64,000 nt of DNA from Antedon bifida (Eukaryota > Echinodermata > Crinoidea > Comatulida > Antedonidae): assembly GCA_963402885.1 (NCBI GenBank), contig OY727095.1:15443001-15507000 (forward strand), written 5' to 3'. Positions within the stretch are counted from its first letter, which is position 1, and every line of letters begins with the position of its first letter. This document shows positions 35,790 through 47,700 of the stretch, piece after piece. Under the pieces are notes generated by a model that had not been told where the DNA came from, ran no database searches, and worked only from the letters and a program-made list of their open reading frames with translations. The translations under genes and the position numbers were made by a program.

Positions 35790-36840
35790 AATATGACAAA
35801 TCAAGTCTTCTTTAGTCTTTATACATCCGCGGGCATCCATGCTCTGTTACAAATTTCTAATGCAAAAATCGCAGATTACTCATTCTTGTGATATATATAT
35901 TCACCGTTTTTACGCTCAGCTGGTCACGACTGTTTGTCTGCAAGATGGCTTCGGTAGCACAAAAATTGTTTATTGATTTGAGTTGTAAGAGTCATTTAGA
36001 CCATACATTTTTATTTTGTGCCCGATCGTCTCTTGTCCCAATCGTCTTACAACATTATTGGGCTCTCCGATCGCCTGGGCCTGATCGTCTGTGGTCCCGA
36101 TCAACCGTCTATTGCACCCCTAACTAGTCTAGCCTAGTACAAGAGACTAGAGAGATTAGTAGGCCTAGATAGAAGGTTAGGCCTGACCCTAGCTGGCCTC
36201 TAGGGCCTAGGCCGGCGCTAGTTCCGTTTCGCACCTGTTTTATTTCGACTAAAAATTTATTAAGTAACTTATTGTGAATACCACACCTTAGAATTGGGCC
36301 TCATAAGTACTTTTATGAAGAAGAATCACATAAAAAGTGACAAATAAATCTTTAGTTTTTTTCTTTTTTTTTTAATGATTTTACGTGTTTCTCGCACACC
36401 ATTCACGAATTTCGCACACAAAGAACGGTTTTCAAAGAACATTAACCGACCCTACATCTAATTAGTCCATGCCCGGGACTATGACTAAGAGGGATATTAT
36501 TTAGATCATTGAGGTATATAAACCTACGCCGTGGCTAAAGATACAGTACCGTATCCTAACTTCTCTTTACTAAAGGTGCGGTAAAATTGCATTACGTCAT
36601 AATCAGCCAATGGGGTGCTGGTACTTGTGTGACGTCATTGTATAAGGACTTTGGATTTTTTTTCATATAGCGTCTGTAGAGAATGTCTATCGGCGGCGCC
36701 AGGCTGCATGGATGTGTGCACCGATTATGTGACTCAGCCCCGGGGCTAGACCTAGTAATGTTGAATCCAGACGTTTAATAACGGGCGACGACGTCAATGA
36801 TGTAGTAATAGAGCAAGTTCATGTGGTTGGTGGCGGGTTG
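35790..36840. other. Intergenic, no gene supported
   Basis: A 79-codon open frame at 35888-36127 begins with a plausible Met context but shows no domain and ends in low-complexity sequence. TAGGCCTAG-rich DNA follows at about 36120-36220. Confidence 0.35.
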
Positions 36841-37357
36841 GTGAAATGAATAATATTATTCCTATAATAAACAATACATTTTTAACAATAGCTAGCACGT
36901 ACAATTTGATATAATGATCTCCTCGATGTTAAAATCTCCCTCTTCAAAAAACACTATCCTTACAAATAAACAAATATGTTTTTCATTCATAATTTAGTAT
37001 TTATTAAAAAATATGAATAACAATAAAACATAGCAGCATAAATACTGAATTGAGTTTTAATTTACAAAATTGAATTGAAAGTAAAAAAATATCAAAATAT
37101 AAAACATTTCATTTACCAAACAGACATTTAAAAATTAATTCATATAAAAAATATAATTACTGTACAAAAAAATTGAACACTATAAACAATCATTTATCAA
37201 ACATTAATTTAGATTTAAGCATTGTTTGTTTAACAATCAGATCAAATATGAAACAGAGAAGGAGGCGTTTGCAGCACAGTGGGATTCAACAAAGTTGTGT
37301 CTATGTCTAGTGTGGTAAGGGGAAGGATTAGAGGGCGCAAGGATTTAATTCTGTTGA

Positions 37358-37398
37358 GAGCCATATATATAGTTATGACTTTATATATATGGCTCTGA
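37358..37398. repeat. Small palindrome around AGAGCCATATATAT
   Basis: Arms AGAGCCATATATATA and TATATATATGGCTCT with a short spacer form a hairpin. The counterpart block at 62.4 kb lacks it, so it looks like an insertion after the duplication or a deletion in the other copy. Confidence 0.6.
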
Positions 37399-37624
37399 TT
37401 CTGTTCTTCCGTTTACCTGGTCTCATTTGCATATATTTTTGTCCCGTTTTGTTTTTGTAATTCTGCATATAAAAAAAATAAATTAACAAACTATATAATT
37501 AACTGGTTCTCTGAAGTTAAACAAAAAATTGGAAGACATTTCAACTACTTCCAGTTCCTAGGTGTTTTTTCCTCTTTATTTTTAATATTTAAACTCTGTC
37601 CATTTACTGTACTGTACTATAATG

Positions 37625-38000
37625 TTGTCAGTTGAATTCCTTCAGGGGAACATTTTTGTTTTTAATAAAAAGGGGAATCAAGAGTGGACTTTGACCTTTG
37701 GATTATTTTTCAAAACAGAAGAAACATTTTAAACAAAATTGGATCTCTTAATTGGAGAGAATGTAATCAATGAAGTAGATAAAGGCTTGTTTGATAAATT
37801 TCTTTCATGGAAAAATAATATTCATAGTTTATTTCAAAATGTAAGAAAAAAAAATCTTATTTAAGTTGAGATATTTTGTTCCTCAATACATCCTAATTAT
37901 AATCTACAATTCATTTATTAATCCATTATTCGTTTATGGCATTGAGGTCTGGGGTAGCACATATTCTTCTTACTTAAACCAATTACTTATTTAAAAAATG
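37625..38000 (+). pseudogene. LINE reverse transcriptase C-terminal fragment, copy 1
   Basis: Broken frames give a segment reading YILIIIYNSFINPLFVYGIE followed by VWGSTYSSYLNQL, the region just after the RT domain in CR1-type LINEs. Upstream, WTLTFGLFFKTEE-like text is frameshifted. The more open copy is at 62608-62925. Confidence 0.6.
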
Positions 38001-38138
38001 TATGTTTGTCATTTGATTTTTGCCTGTAATCTCAACCTAGAGACTCTAATATAAATGCACAACAAAATATAAAAACAGTTAAAATGGTCTTATCTCTAAA
38101 TATAGCAATAGGTAATGCCTGCAGGAACAGTAGCAATG

Positions 38139-38480
38139 CTTGTAGGCCTACTGTTATTTTTTGTAATATTCCAGTATTGTTATTTTGTTTTGTAGTCTTT
38201 CTTTTGTTACTAATATTCATGTACCGTTTAGTACACTGAAATCTTATAATAAATCTTTATAGGCCTACTGTTATTTTTTGTAATATTCCAGTATTGTTAT
38301 TTTGTTTTGTCGTCTTTTTTTTGTTACTAACATTCATGTACTGTTTAGTACACTGAAATCTTATAATAAATCCTTGTAGGCCTACTGTTATTTTTTGTAA
38401 TATTCCAGTATTGTTATTTTGTTTTGTTGTCTTTTTTTTGTTACTAACATTCATGTACCGTTTAGTACACTGAAATCTTT
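38139..38480. repeat. Minisatellite, period 117 bp, three copies
   Basis: TAGGCCTACTGTTATTTTTT recurs at 38143, 38260 and 38377. Units contain CCAGTATTGTTATTTTGTTT and TTCATGTACCGTTTAGTACA. The same repeat is at 63110-63505. Confidence 0.88.
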
Positions 38481-38489
38481 CAACAGTAG

Positions 38490-39117
38490 AACCTCCTCTT
38501 TACTACTGGAGTAAACCTCTTCTTTAGGACACCCCTATTCAGGGGACACACCCCTCCTTTTTACTACTGGAGTAAACCCCTTCTTTAGGACACCCCTATT
38601 CAGAGGACACACCTCTCCTCTTTACTACTGGAGTAAAGCCCTTCTTTAGGACACCCCTATTCAGGGGACACACCCCTCCTCTTTACTACTGGAGTAAACC
38701 TCTTCTTTAGGACACCCCTATTCAGGGGACACACCCCTCCTTTTTACTACTGGAGTAAACCCCTTCTTTAGGGCACCACTATTCAGGGGACACACCCCTC
38801 CTCTTTACTACTGTAGTAAACCCCTACTTTAGGACACCCCTATTCAGGGGACACACCCCTCCTCTTTACTACAGGAGTAAACCCCTTCTTTAGGACACCC
38901 CCATTCAGGGGACACACCCCTCATCTTTACTACTGGAGTAAAACCCTTCTTTAGGACACCCCTATTCAGGGGACACACCCCTCCTCTTTACTACTGGAGT
39001 AAACCCCTTCTTTAGGACAACCCTATTCAGGGGACACACCCCTATTCAGGGGACACACCCTCCTCTTTACTACTGGAGTAAATCCCTTCTTTAGGACACC
39101 TCCATTCAGGGGACACT
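38490..39117. repeat. Minisatellite, period about 61 bp, about ten copies
   Basis: Unit: CTTTACTACTGGAGTAAACC, CCTTCTTTAGGACACCCCTA, TTCAGGGGACACACCCCTC. Copies are at 38501, 38562, 38623 and onward. One partial internal duplication of TATTCAGGGGACACACCCC is seen near 39026-39060. Confidence 0.88.
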
Positions 39118-39539
39118 TTCTCATAAAACGAGGGGAAATATATGTTTTAGCACTACAGCCAACTTCTAATTAGGGGACAACCCTATTAAAGGGACAGGGA
39201 CACATTTGAGAGTGCCAAATGGTTGATTTAATCCTATTATAAGGGGACAGCAATTTTTTTTTGGAAAGAAACCACCACAGACAATAACTAGTGTGTTTGA
39301 AGTCTGGGATACCAGGGTATCTATGCTATTGTACATTGAGGTATGACATGCTAACATTACATCGCAACCAAATCACTACTCAATTGGCAGATAAAAGAGT
39401 TCACAGGTAGATTGTACTGGTACCAGTTTTCAACACTTTAACGCCGTCTATGAAAGAATGAAAAACAGTATCAATCAATTTAGTATAACAGTTATCATGA
39501 TTATTGTGGAAATTGTAATTGTTTTTTTAAGATTATGAA

Positions 39540-40110
39540 TAATAAATATAAATTCATAAAACACCACAATATTTTCCAATGTAATAAATTCAGTAGATTA
39601 GCATCATAATCATTGTTGAAATCATAATCATTATTTGAATATGATCACAGTATAATTCATGAAATTACACAAAATCATTTCCAATTTCAGGAAATAAATT
39701 CAGTAGATAGCATTCTTATCATAATTACTGTTTTAAGGATTTTGAATAAAAATTTATGAAACACCACAAAATTCTTTCCAATTTCAAGTAATAATTCAGC
39801 ATTGTTATAATTATTGTTTAATAATCATCACTGTTTGAATATGATTATAATATAATTATAATTCAATAATTTTCAATATCTATGATCAAAAAAATTTATG
39901 AAACACCACAAAATTCTTTCAAATTTTATGTAATAAATTCAGTAGATAGCATTCTTATCATAATTACCGTACTGTTTTAAGATTTATGAATAAAAATTCA
40001 CGAAAGACCACAAAATCATTTCAAATTTCAAGTAAATAATTCAGCATTGTTATAATTATTGTTTAATAATCATCACTGTTTGAATATGATTATAATATAA
40101 TCATAATTCA
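39540..40110. repeat. AT-rich tandem repeat, period about 240 bp
   Basis: GAAACACCACAAAATTCTTT-type segments recur near 39557, 39660, 39758, 39899 and 40002. Alternating subtypes give a compound period of about 240 bp, with GCATTGTTATAATTATTG at 39797 and 40041. No gene. Confidence 0.65.
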
Positions 40111-41209
40111 ATAATTTTTTATCTATAATCAGTTTTTAGAAACAACTACAGTAAAACAAAACTACTCACTCACATTTTATTCCTTTATAATAATTCTGTT
40201 ATTCTGTGTATTATAAATCCTAAATTTTAGAGTAATATTCTCAATATCACCAACTTTTTATCATCTTAATCATATTATCATATCATATATCATCATATAT
40301 GATCTTCCTTTTTTATGTTTATCTCCCAATTTTGTATAATACTTTAATGAATAATTTACCTTCACTCTGTTCACATTGGTGACTTGATGATACCATCTCA
40401 TTTCTTCTCACTATCGCCTATAAATAATCATTTAATGTAAATAATCAACTTCAATGAATAAAACTAAACTATTTCATTTCATTTATTCATCAAAGAGAAA
40501 ATGAAAAATATTATTAAAAATATAGCATAAAATGCATTAAAAGATGAAAAGATTGTACGTGGTTGATGACCTAAAAAACCAGATATTATTAAATTTTAAT
40601 CAAATTACAATAACTTAAACTGTTTAAAAATGAAAGATTCAATAATATTACAAAATACTTAAAGATGTATTGTCCCTTGAAACACAAAAAATAAAAAATA
40701 AAAAAATATTCTACATTTTAATTGGCCATATCAAAGTAATATTAAAGTTATTCACTTTAAGTCGAAAATTCGAGCCAAAAACAAGTTTACGTAATTAACA
40801 GGTAAATTAATTTGATTACATTTCGTCTGGAAAATCGTCGCGAGCGAAAGTAATCAAAGATTTCAAACCATGAGTATGCATTATACATGATGATGATTAC
40901 AACTCATCACGGTTGAGAAGGTGTTTCCCCACAGATCGCAAGGAAGTTTTATGATTATGCATACAGAGTAGCCAAACAAGCTCGTTGCATTATGAGATAT
41001 GTAATTATAAGTTATTTAAAAAAAAAAAAAAACGTCTGTATTTCAGTTAAATGATTTTTTTTTCCTACAAATTTTTGGTGAAAGTTAATAACTATTATGA
41101 TACTTCAAAATGACCCACCTTTTTTGAAATCTTTTTTTTAAATTTGTTTTTAATTAGTCAAAAGTACAATACATCTTTAATATATGTAATATAAAGTAGA
41201 AATACATAC

Positions 41210-41719
41210 CAAGTAGTGTGTTACTTGCTATTGTTCCGAGACAATCTGAAAACCAATTTATTTTGTCTGGATCATCTGCTAATAATTGTTCAATCTCAAG
41301 ATAGAGAACTGCATCCCATACGTTGGAGAAGCTATATCTTCTTAACTTGTAGAAAGCAATAACATTATTTAAAGCACGTGGGTCAACTTGTTTTAGGGCC
41401 TTGAACAGTCGCTTTCTGTAAGATGACAACTCGGTTTTATCAGTACTTCTAAACTGAACGTTGTTGTCTCTCATATACTTTGATACAAGATCTTTGGCTT
41501 GTGCTATTTCAGATGTTTTTGTGACCTGTAACAGCAAGTTAACATTGGTTGGCAAGATTAAACCTTTGTCTTCAAGTTCATTGAGCAAGTCATTTGCATT
41601 AAAATCTTGATTTGCAATTTCACCGACATCCAACTTATCGAATAGTAGGAACCTTAGCCAAAGATATCTTTCGCCATCAAAGCAACCACTGAGACCAGCT
41701 TTTAGGTCTCGGAAATTGT
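41210..41719 (-). CDS. Exon 17: second DED and helical module
   Basis: Residues 876-1045. FRDLKAGLSGCFDGERY, LNELEDKGLILPTNVNLLL and YRKRLFKALKQV align with exon 1 along the full length, including the identical segments LPTNVNLLL and YRKRLF. Ends CTTG|GTATGT in phase 1, as exon 1 does. Confidence 0.83.
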
Positions 41720-44700
41720 CTGCAAATAAAATTACAGGACATTCGTTTGACAGTGATCATTATTGTACCCACTCCAAAATCAAAATAAATTTTTATTTAA
41801 TCATCAGTATAGAATATCAACAAAATGTAAAACAGTAATTGAGGTCAATATTAAATTTGTTTTATTTTCTCTCTCCACTCTACTATTTCAAAATAAAAAT
41901 ATTGTGGAATCATGTCAGGTTCGGGTCAAGTTCAATACAAATATGAAACTACTGTTAACTTTGGAATACTTGATATTGTAAATTCTGAAAAATTTGACAG
42001 TCACATGTGTGTCATTCTAGCAAGTTTCGGTTTATTAAACAATTAAAATTAAGGACTTAGGCCACGGGCGGGTAGAGGCTTGTTTTTGGTTTTGCTTTTC
42101 CCAATGAGTTCCCCACAAAGACATTGCATTACTGTCAAACTATTTCTCAAATATGTTTTTGGTAATGCTAGTTTATTTAGTTCAGGTCCGAATTGAATTA
42201 ATTTATTTAAATTGCATGCGGCTGTGATGATACATGGACATCTGTACTGTGTGTCCCACGCAGACTAGGCCTTGCTGTCCTACTCTAGTAAACTAGTATT
42301 ACTGAATGGGTACCCCTATTACTAGCTACAGACTAGCCTAGCCCGATCGTCCGTTGCATGAGTTCAATCTTCTTTGCCATCTAGACCTAGGTGAATGATG
42401 ACCATAAACAATTCTACATTTGTAATTTGACATAAATTTGCTACTTAAAATTGTCTATACCAATTTCATTTATGGATAGGAATCATGTTGGCCTTCATCC
42501 AGTCATTGGGAATGGTACCGGTTGATATCTTGCTGTAGTTATATTCTTTTACTAGGGTAGGAGGCGCTCGAGTCGGGGATGACGGGACAAGTCACACCTT
42601 GTAAGGGCGTATCCCTTTCTTTGGTTTGGGTTTAGTTTTTTCCCTCAGTTTCTACTGTATGATCAGCGCTTTGAGAGGTTTCACAACATACAGAGCTTTA
42701 TAAGTCCATGATATTATAATATAAATACTCTGCGTATTTGTTAGACTCTCACAATGACGTGCCATATCCACATATCCATTTCTAGAACATGTATGCACTG
42801 AATAAATCATGGTACCCATCTTATGCTAAAATAAAATTCATTGATATTAACAGAGACAAATAATTTATTATACAAATAACACACAAGTCTAAAGTTGTGC
42901 GTTAGAGGAGATGCGGCAAACTTGAGGGTATTTACAATGGTGTATGTTGCACAACATTTTTAAAACCAGAGAGTGCGTTGCATCTCCAGTAACGCACAAA
43001 CTTAGAATTGTGCGTTATTTGTTTTACAACATGGGTCTATGAATTATTATCACCACTTTGCTTGCCAACCAAATTACCGCCTAGCCTAGAAAATGGTACA
43101 ATGCCTAGCACGATCGGTAATACTCTGCCATATGATTTACACGCAGTGGTGTTATGCTTTTTTGCTGGGAACTTTTTCCACTTCAGTGCATCATAGTGAA
43201 AAAATAAAGAGCGCCATGTGATTCATTTCAGCGCATCTGATTGGCTACTGTACATCCTTGAACCCATGTTATAATACTAGTTAATTATCATCCATAAAAG
43301 TAAAACATAGTTACAATTTAAATTTTTTTTTAAATAATCTATTTATCTGATATATAATATTTCAATCACCTTGGTCTGTTTTTCTTCTTTTTCTTCCCTT
43401 TCCAATTTCATCTGCAAATAAAATGAAAAATATTACACTAGTTGAACCTTCTGTAAGTGGACACCATTGGGTCCAGAAAAGTATCTGCTTATAAAAGTGC
43501 CTACTTATGACAGATTCAGCTGATAGTATCAATTAAGTGTTTGTTAAAAGAGGGGAGGAGCACTGCATACAATGTTTAACTATAATCACTTGAGACAAAA
43601 AGATGAAATTGCCATGCGAGTAATCTACAACAAGCGACAACTCATCTGAGCTTATGCAATCCTTCACTTGTCATTGGTCAAATTACTATTGTTGTGCTTA
43701 CGTTCTTGTGTTACAAATAATCGTCATTGAGGGCAGCACAGCATTAACAAAGGCAAATACTTTATTATAATTAAATATCATTGAGTCCATAAAAAAAGTA
43801 CAACATTTTGCAAAACTTATCTACTTATTTCAATCAATTACCTTGATCGGAATTTCTTCTTTTTCTTTCTGTTTCATCTGCAAATAAAATAAAAAATATT
43901 AGTTGAACATCCTGTAAGTGGACACCATTGGGTTAAAGTAAAGTATCTCATGGATGCACACAAAGATGCAATGCACAGCTCATCTGAGCTTATTCACTTG
44001 CCATTGGTCAAATTACTTGTTGTGCCTACATTCTTGTGTTGCATCCTAGTGAGCCAACAAATTAAACTCTTCTCAAATAAAAAAAAATAGGTTTATAATA
44101 TTATATATATATATTTATAACATTAACATTTTTTTATTCTAAATATCTTGACATTAGTAAATTGATAGGGTCGGAAAAAATGCATTTTATAGACAACCCT
44201 ACGATGTTTTTTGTGAGGTAACAAGGTGTGCAAAATTAATGAGTCAATTTTTACTGACGAAGGACCAAGTTGTAAATTACTCGGAAGCATTATTAATAAA
44301 TATTATTAATCATAATCGTTTTCTTCGTGGTGTTTTTTATCTACACGACTCGACGGCGAATATATAAATAAATAGAAATTTCCCACGGTAGAGGCATGAT
44401 GGCACCACACGGTGAACCTCAATTAACTAGTATAGGCTTAGCCTAGGCCAACTTCTAAAAATAAAACGTCCAGTCGATCCAGAAACGATGCCGACAACAA
44501 AAGATCATTAACATTCTAAATGTAGTATCATAACGTCGATGATCGCGCACAGACCTAGATTTTTTTTGGGTCATACTATGGCAGGCCTGGAAACGGGATG
44601 AACGTTTACCTAGATTTTGTGTCACATGACATGAAACGTGATACTCTCTCTAAATTAACTGTTCTCCCTCACCACCCACAGTAGCACATGTTTTTTTTTT

Positions 44701-47700
44701 TCACTCAAATTTAATTCTAGTTGGGGTAGCTACAGAATACTAGCCTAGGGCCATTTTCTTTACACAGTGACATGTCGTAATAATTGAATAGACCTATGTA
44801 TGTTAAATCTTAACATGGAATATATTGATTTTGCATATATATTTTTTTGTTTATGTCGGCGTATTTATAATTCGTTAAGCCAAGGTAGGATTAAATAATT
44901 TAATAGCGTAAGCCTAGGCCGCCGAAACTAGACCCCACTCCGATGTCGTCTCGTCCGGCTAAATTAGGCTAACCATGGGCTAACCACCAAAATGTGTCGT
45001 CTCCTACTAGCCTAGGTAGGATTTTTAGGCGGCGCCGATTTTAATTAATGAACAGTACATTGTTAATTTGCATTGTCCATGCGTTTTCTAAAGACGATGA
45101 CAATGTTGTTTATTAACTCTACGAACCACCCTACAATTGATGCGTTGAAAATTATAATAACAATACATCGCAGTAGTAGGTTACGAACAATAGATTACGA
45201 TCTACATGCGTAAATATAGTGGTGGTCAGCGTCATGAAAATGGTGGTCGGAAATTCCGAGTGGTGGACGGGGCCGTCCACCGCCGACATCCCTGATCAAT
45301 AATGATTCTGATAGTATTACTACTGGTTATAGAGGAATGAAGATATTTAATAATTTGTATGTGTTTACTAAATTACATAATAATCATATTGTTCATTTAG
45401 TTTATTGTTTATTGGTCAAATAAATAAATGAAAATAAACTTGTATATATATATAATTCTTACCTCCAAATAGCCGCTGGTAACGTGTAACATCTATTGAA
45501 AATGTTGTGCCAGTTGTGGTGCATTTTAACTTTCTATACTGGAAATATTCAAGATTTTGAATGTGCTTCTTTTCTGATGTATCACTACATACATCACAAA
45601 GTATGCATCTCTCATATTGAATGCCTCTTCTACCACCATCTTTAGTAGGTTCAAATGACTTCTGAATCGTTAGCAAAACCTAAAGATACAAATTGAATTA
45701 ACACTATGACAATTAAACACATACTATGTAGCAACTTTGAATCAGCAGCACAAATTCTTAAAATGTTTTGTTCACTAAAAATTTACAATACAATAAAAGG
45801 GAAAATTAAAACAATAAAAAATAAATAAATATCTAAAATACAAATCTAAAGTGAATTTTTAAAGACATTTTTATAAATCAATTTTATTAATTTATGTTAT
45901 ATAATAAAAAAAATAAATCCCAACTAGGTTTGGCAAATGTACTTTTAGTTGCTTGTACCTTAAATTGATATTATATTAATATTTTATTATTTTTTAATTT
46001 AATTTTTAAAGATGTTTTTATATCAATTATTATTAATCATATTATATTATATCATAATTAATAATGTTAACTTAAATCAATAAAGTTTTAACCTTATAAA
46101 TGGTAGATCTTAGCAATAGTTAATAGTTTTCAATTCTGATATTTAGGGTGGTGTTTTTATTATGAAAACTAAAGAATCTACAAAATTACAATTTCAAATA
46201 CAAATTAAGACGATGAAACAGCTAAAAAAAAAAATTATTTTAAATGTTTGAATTATTTTAAACTATATCGTATTATAACAATCAACCAAAACATCTATAA
46301 AAAAAATATATAGTTCTCCAAACTGATATGAAATGATAACATACCTCTTTACATGCTTCAGAAGAGGGTTCCTCATTACTTGTTTCATTACGAGCAGGAG
46401 TTCTTTTAATAGTCACCTGAAAAAAAGGAATGTGATGTTTTGATATTTTAATTTGAGTTTAGGAATAGATTAAATTATGATTTATTCACAAGATATTGAA
46501 TGATACAGTACCTTTAACAAGAACTTTCGCTCATTCTCCTTAGTTATGACTTTGACAAGAGATAAAGTTACATCATGATCTTGGTCGAAGTAAAGTTCAG
46601 CATGATTATACAAGAGTATTGGGTCAACACCTTTCTTTTGAAATTTGTTGAGGAAATCAATAATCATATATGGAAACAATACATCTGGCAGATATCCCTT
46701 AAAGTCGTAATAGATACTGATAGAATGTGAATCATCAGGCACTGGTTTCACTTCACTTGATGTCTTGAAAGCAAGGCGTAGTGGCACAAAGAATGATCGC
46801 TTTGCAGATTCAAGAGATTCCTGAAATTGTTGATTTGTAAAATGTCATTTAGATTTCTTTTAATAAGAAAATGAAGATCATTTCCTGTATATGTTAAAAA
46901 CATCTTCAACAAAATATGTCATAACCCTACAAATATTTTAAAATTTTATGTTAAATTTCACCAAGCATGTATCATCCCCAAAAAATTATTTTTTACATAA
47001 TCTTGCATGCCAAACATGTTAGAAAAGATAACTGAACAAAACCTACTATAGATGTACTTGCCACATCTTGGCTGCTGGTCGTCGTCCTCTCACAAATAAA
47101 ACCTAATTGAATCATCAGTGCCACAAGGAACTCAAAATTGTTTCCTTCGTCAACTTTACGCTCTTTCCATAATTTTCGCAACAACTTTTCTTCCAGTATG
47201 CCCTTGTCAAGTTTTTTAAAAGCCCTCCTAAATGCAGGCTTCTAAACCAAAAAAGAATTCCTAAGTACTATGATCAAAAATAATGTTTTCACAAGAAACA
47301 AGGAACTGCACCGAACTTGCATAGGGGTGACAGCACAAACACATATTTACAATTTGAAATATTACATGGGCCTACTGTACTTACTGGAAACTTTGGTGGA
47401 ATGACTGTTACAAAAGCAGTAACAATTTCAACCAGCTGCATTGGATCTAACACCGCTTTATCTCTTAATAATTTGTTGTCAGGCATGTAAACAATTTCAC
47501 CAAGATCATACAGGAAGTTAAGAAGGATTGATTGTTCTTTTTCAATACCATTCTTAGTTGCCAGTATTTTGAGCTAGAAATAATGGTTATAATACTAGAT
47601 TTTTAAAACATAATTAAATAGGAAATCATATTCAGTTTTTATAACATGGTAGAGATATATTTATTACCAACGTTAATTTTGTATTTTTAGCATGAAATGT

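Larger units (their letters stand above)
36841..39140. repeat. Duplicated block (copy 1): LINE fragment plus two minisatellites
   Basis: Matches 62095-64000 in the same orientation, from AATAATATTATTCCT and ACAATAGCT through the LINE fragment and both minisatellites to TTTCTCATAAAACGAGGGGA. The second copy runs off the window end. Confidence 0.85.
43370..44060. repeat. Intragenic tandem duplication around micro-exons 15/16
   Basis: 43370-43730 and 43842-44045 share the micro-exon, its acceptor, GTAAGTGGACACCATTGGGT, TCATCTGAGCTTAT and CATTGGTCAAATTACT in the same order. The offset is about 470 bp. Confidence 0.75.

Noticed and set aside
35888..36127. 79-codon frame starting near MASVAQKLFIDLSCKSHLD
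   Set aside because: No domain, no splice continuation identified, and the second half reads through low-complexity GATCG-rich sequence.
38490..39117. Regular 61-bp repeats that could look like a CRISPR array
   Set aside because: The entire unit repeats, with no unique spacers, and the genome is eukaryotic.
40479..40570. Possible last exon of the ROCO gene (acceptor GGTTTTTTAG, phase 1, 30 codons then TGA)
   Set aside because: In phase, and would give a hydrophobic tail (FYAIFLIIFFIFSLMNK), but the region is very AT-rich, no conservation can be checked, and such short open stretches are common by chance.
45230..45295. hAT element end (complement reads CAGGGATGTCGGCGGTGGAC)
   Set aside because: Only one end was found; no matching inverted end or 8-bp duplication nearby in the same intron.
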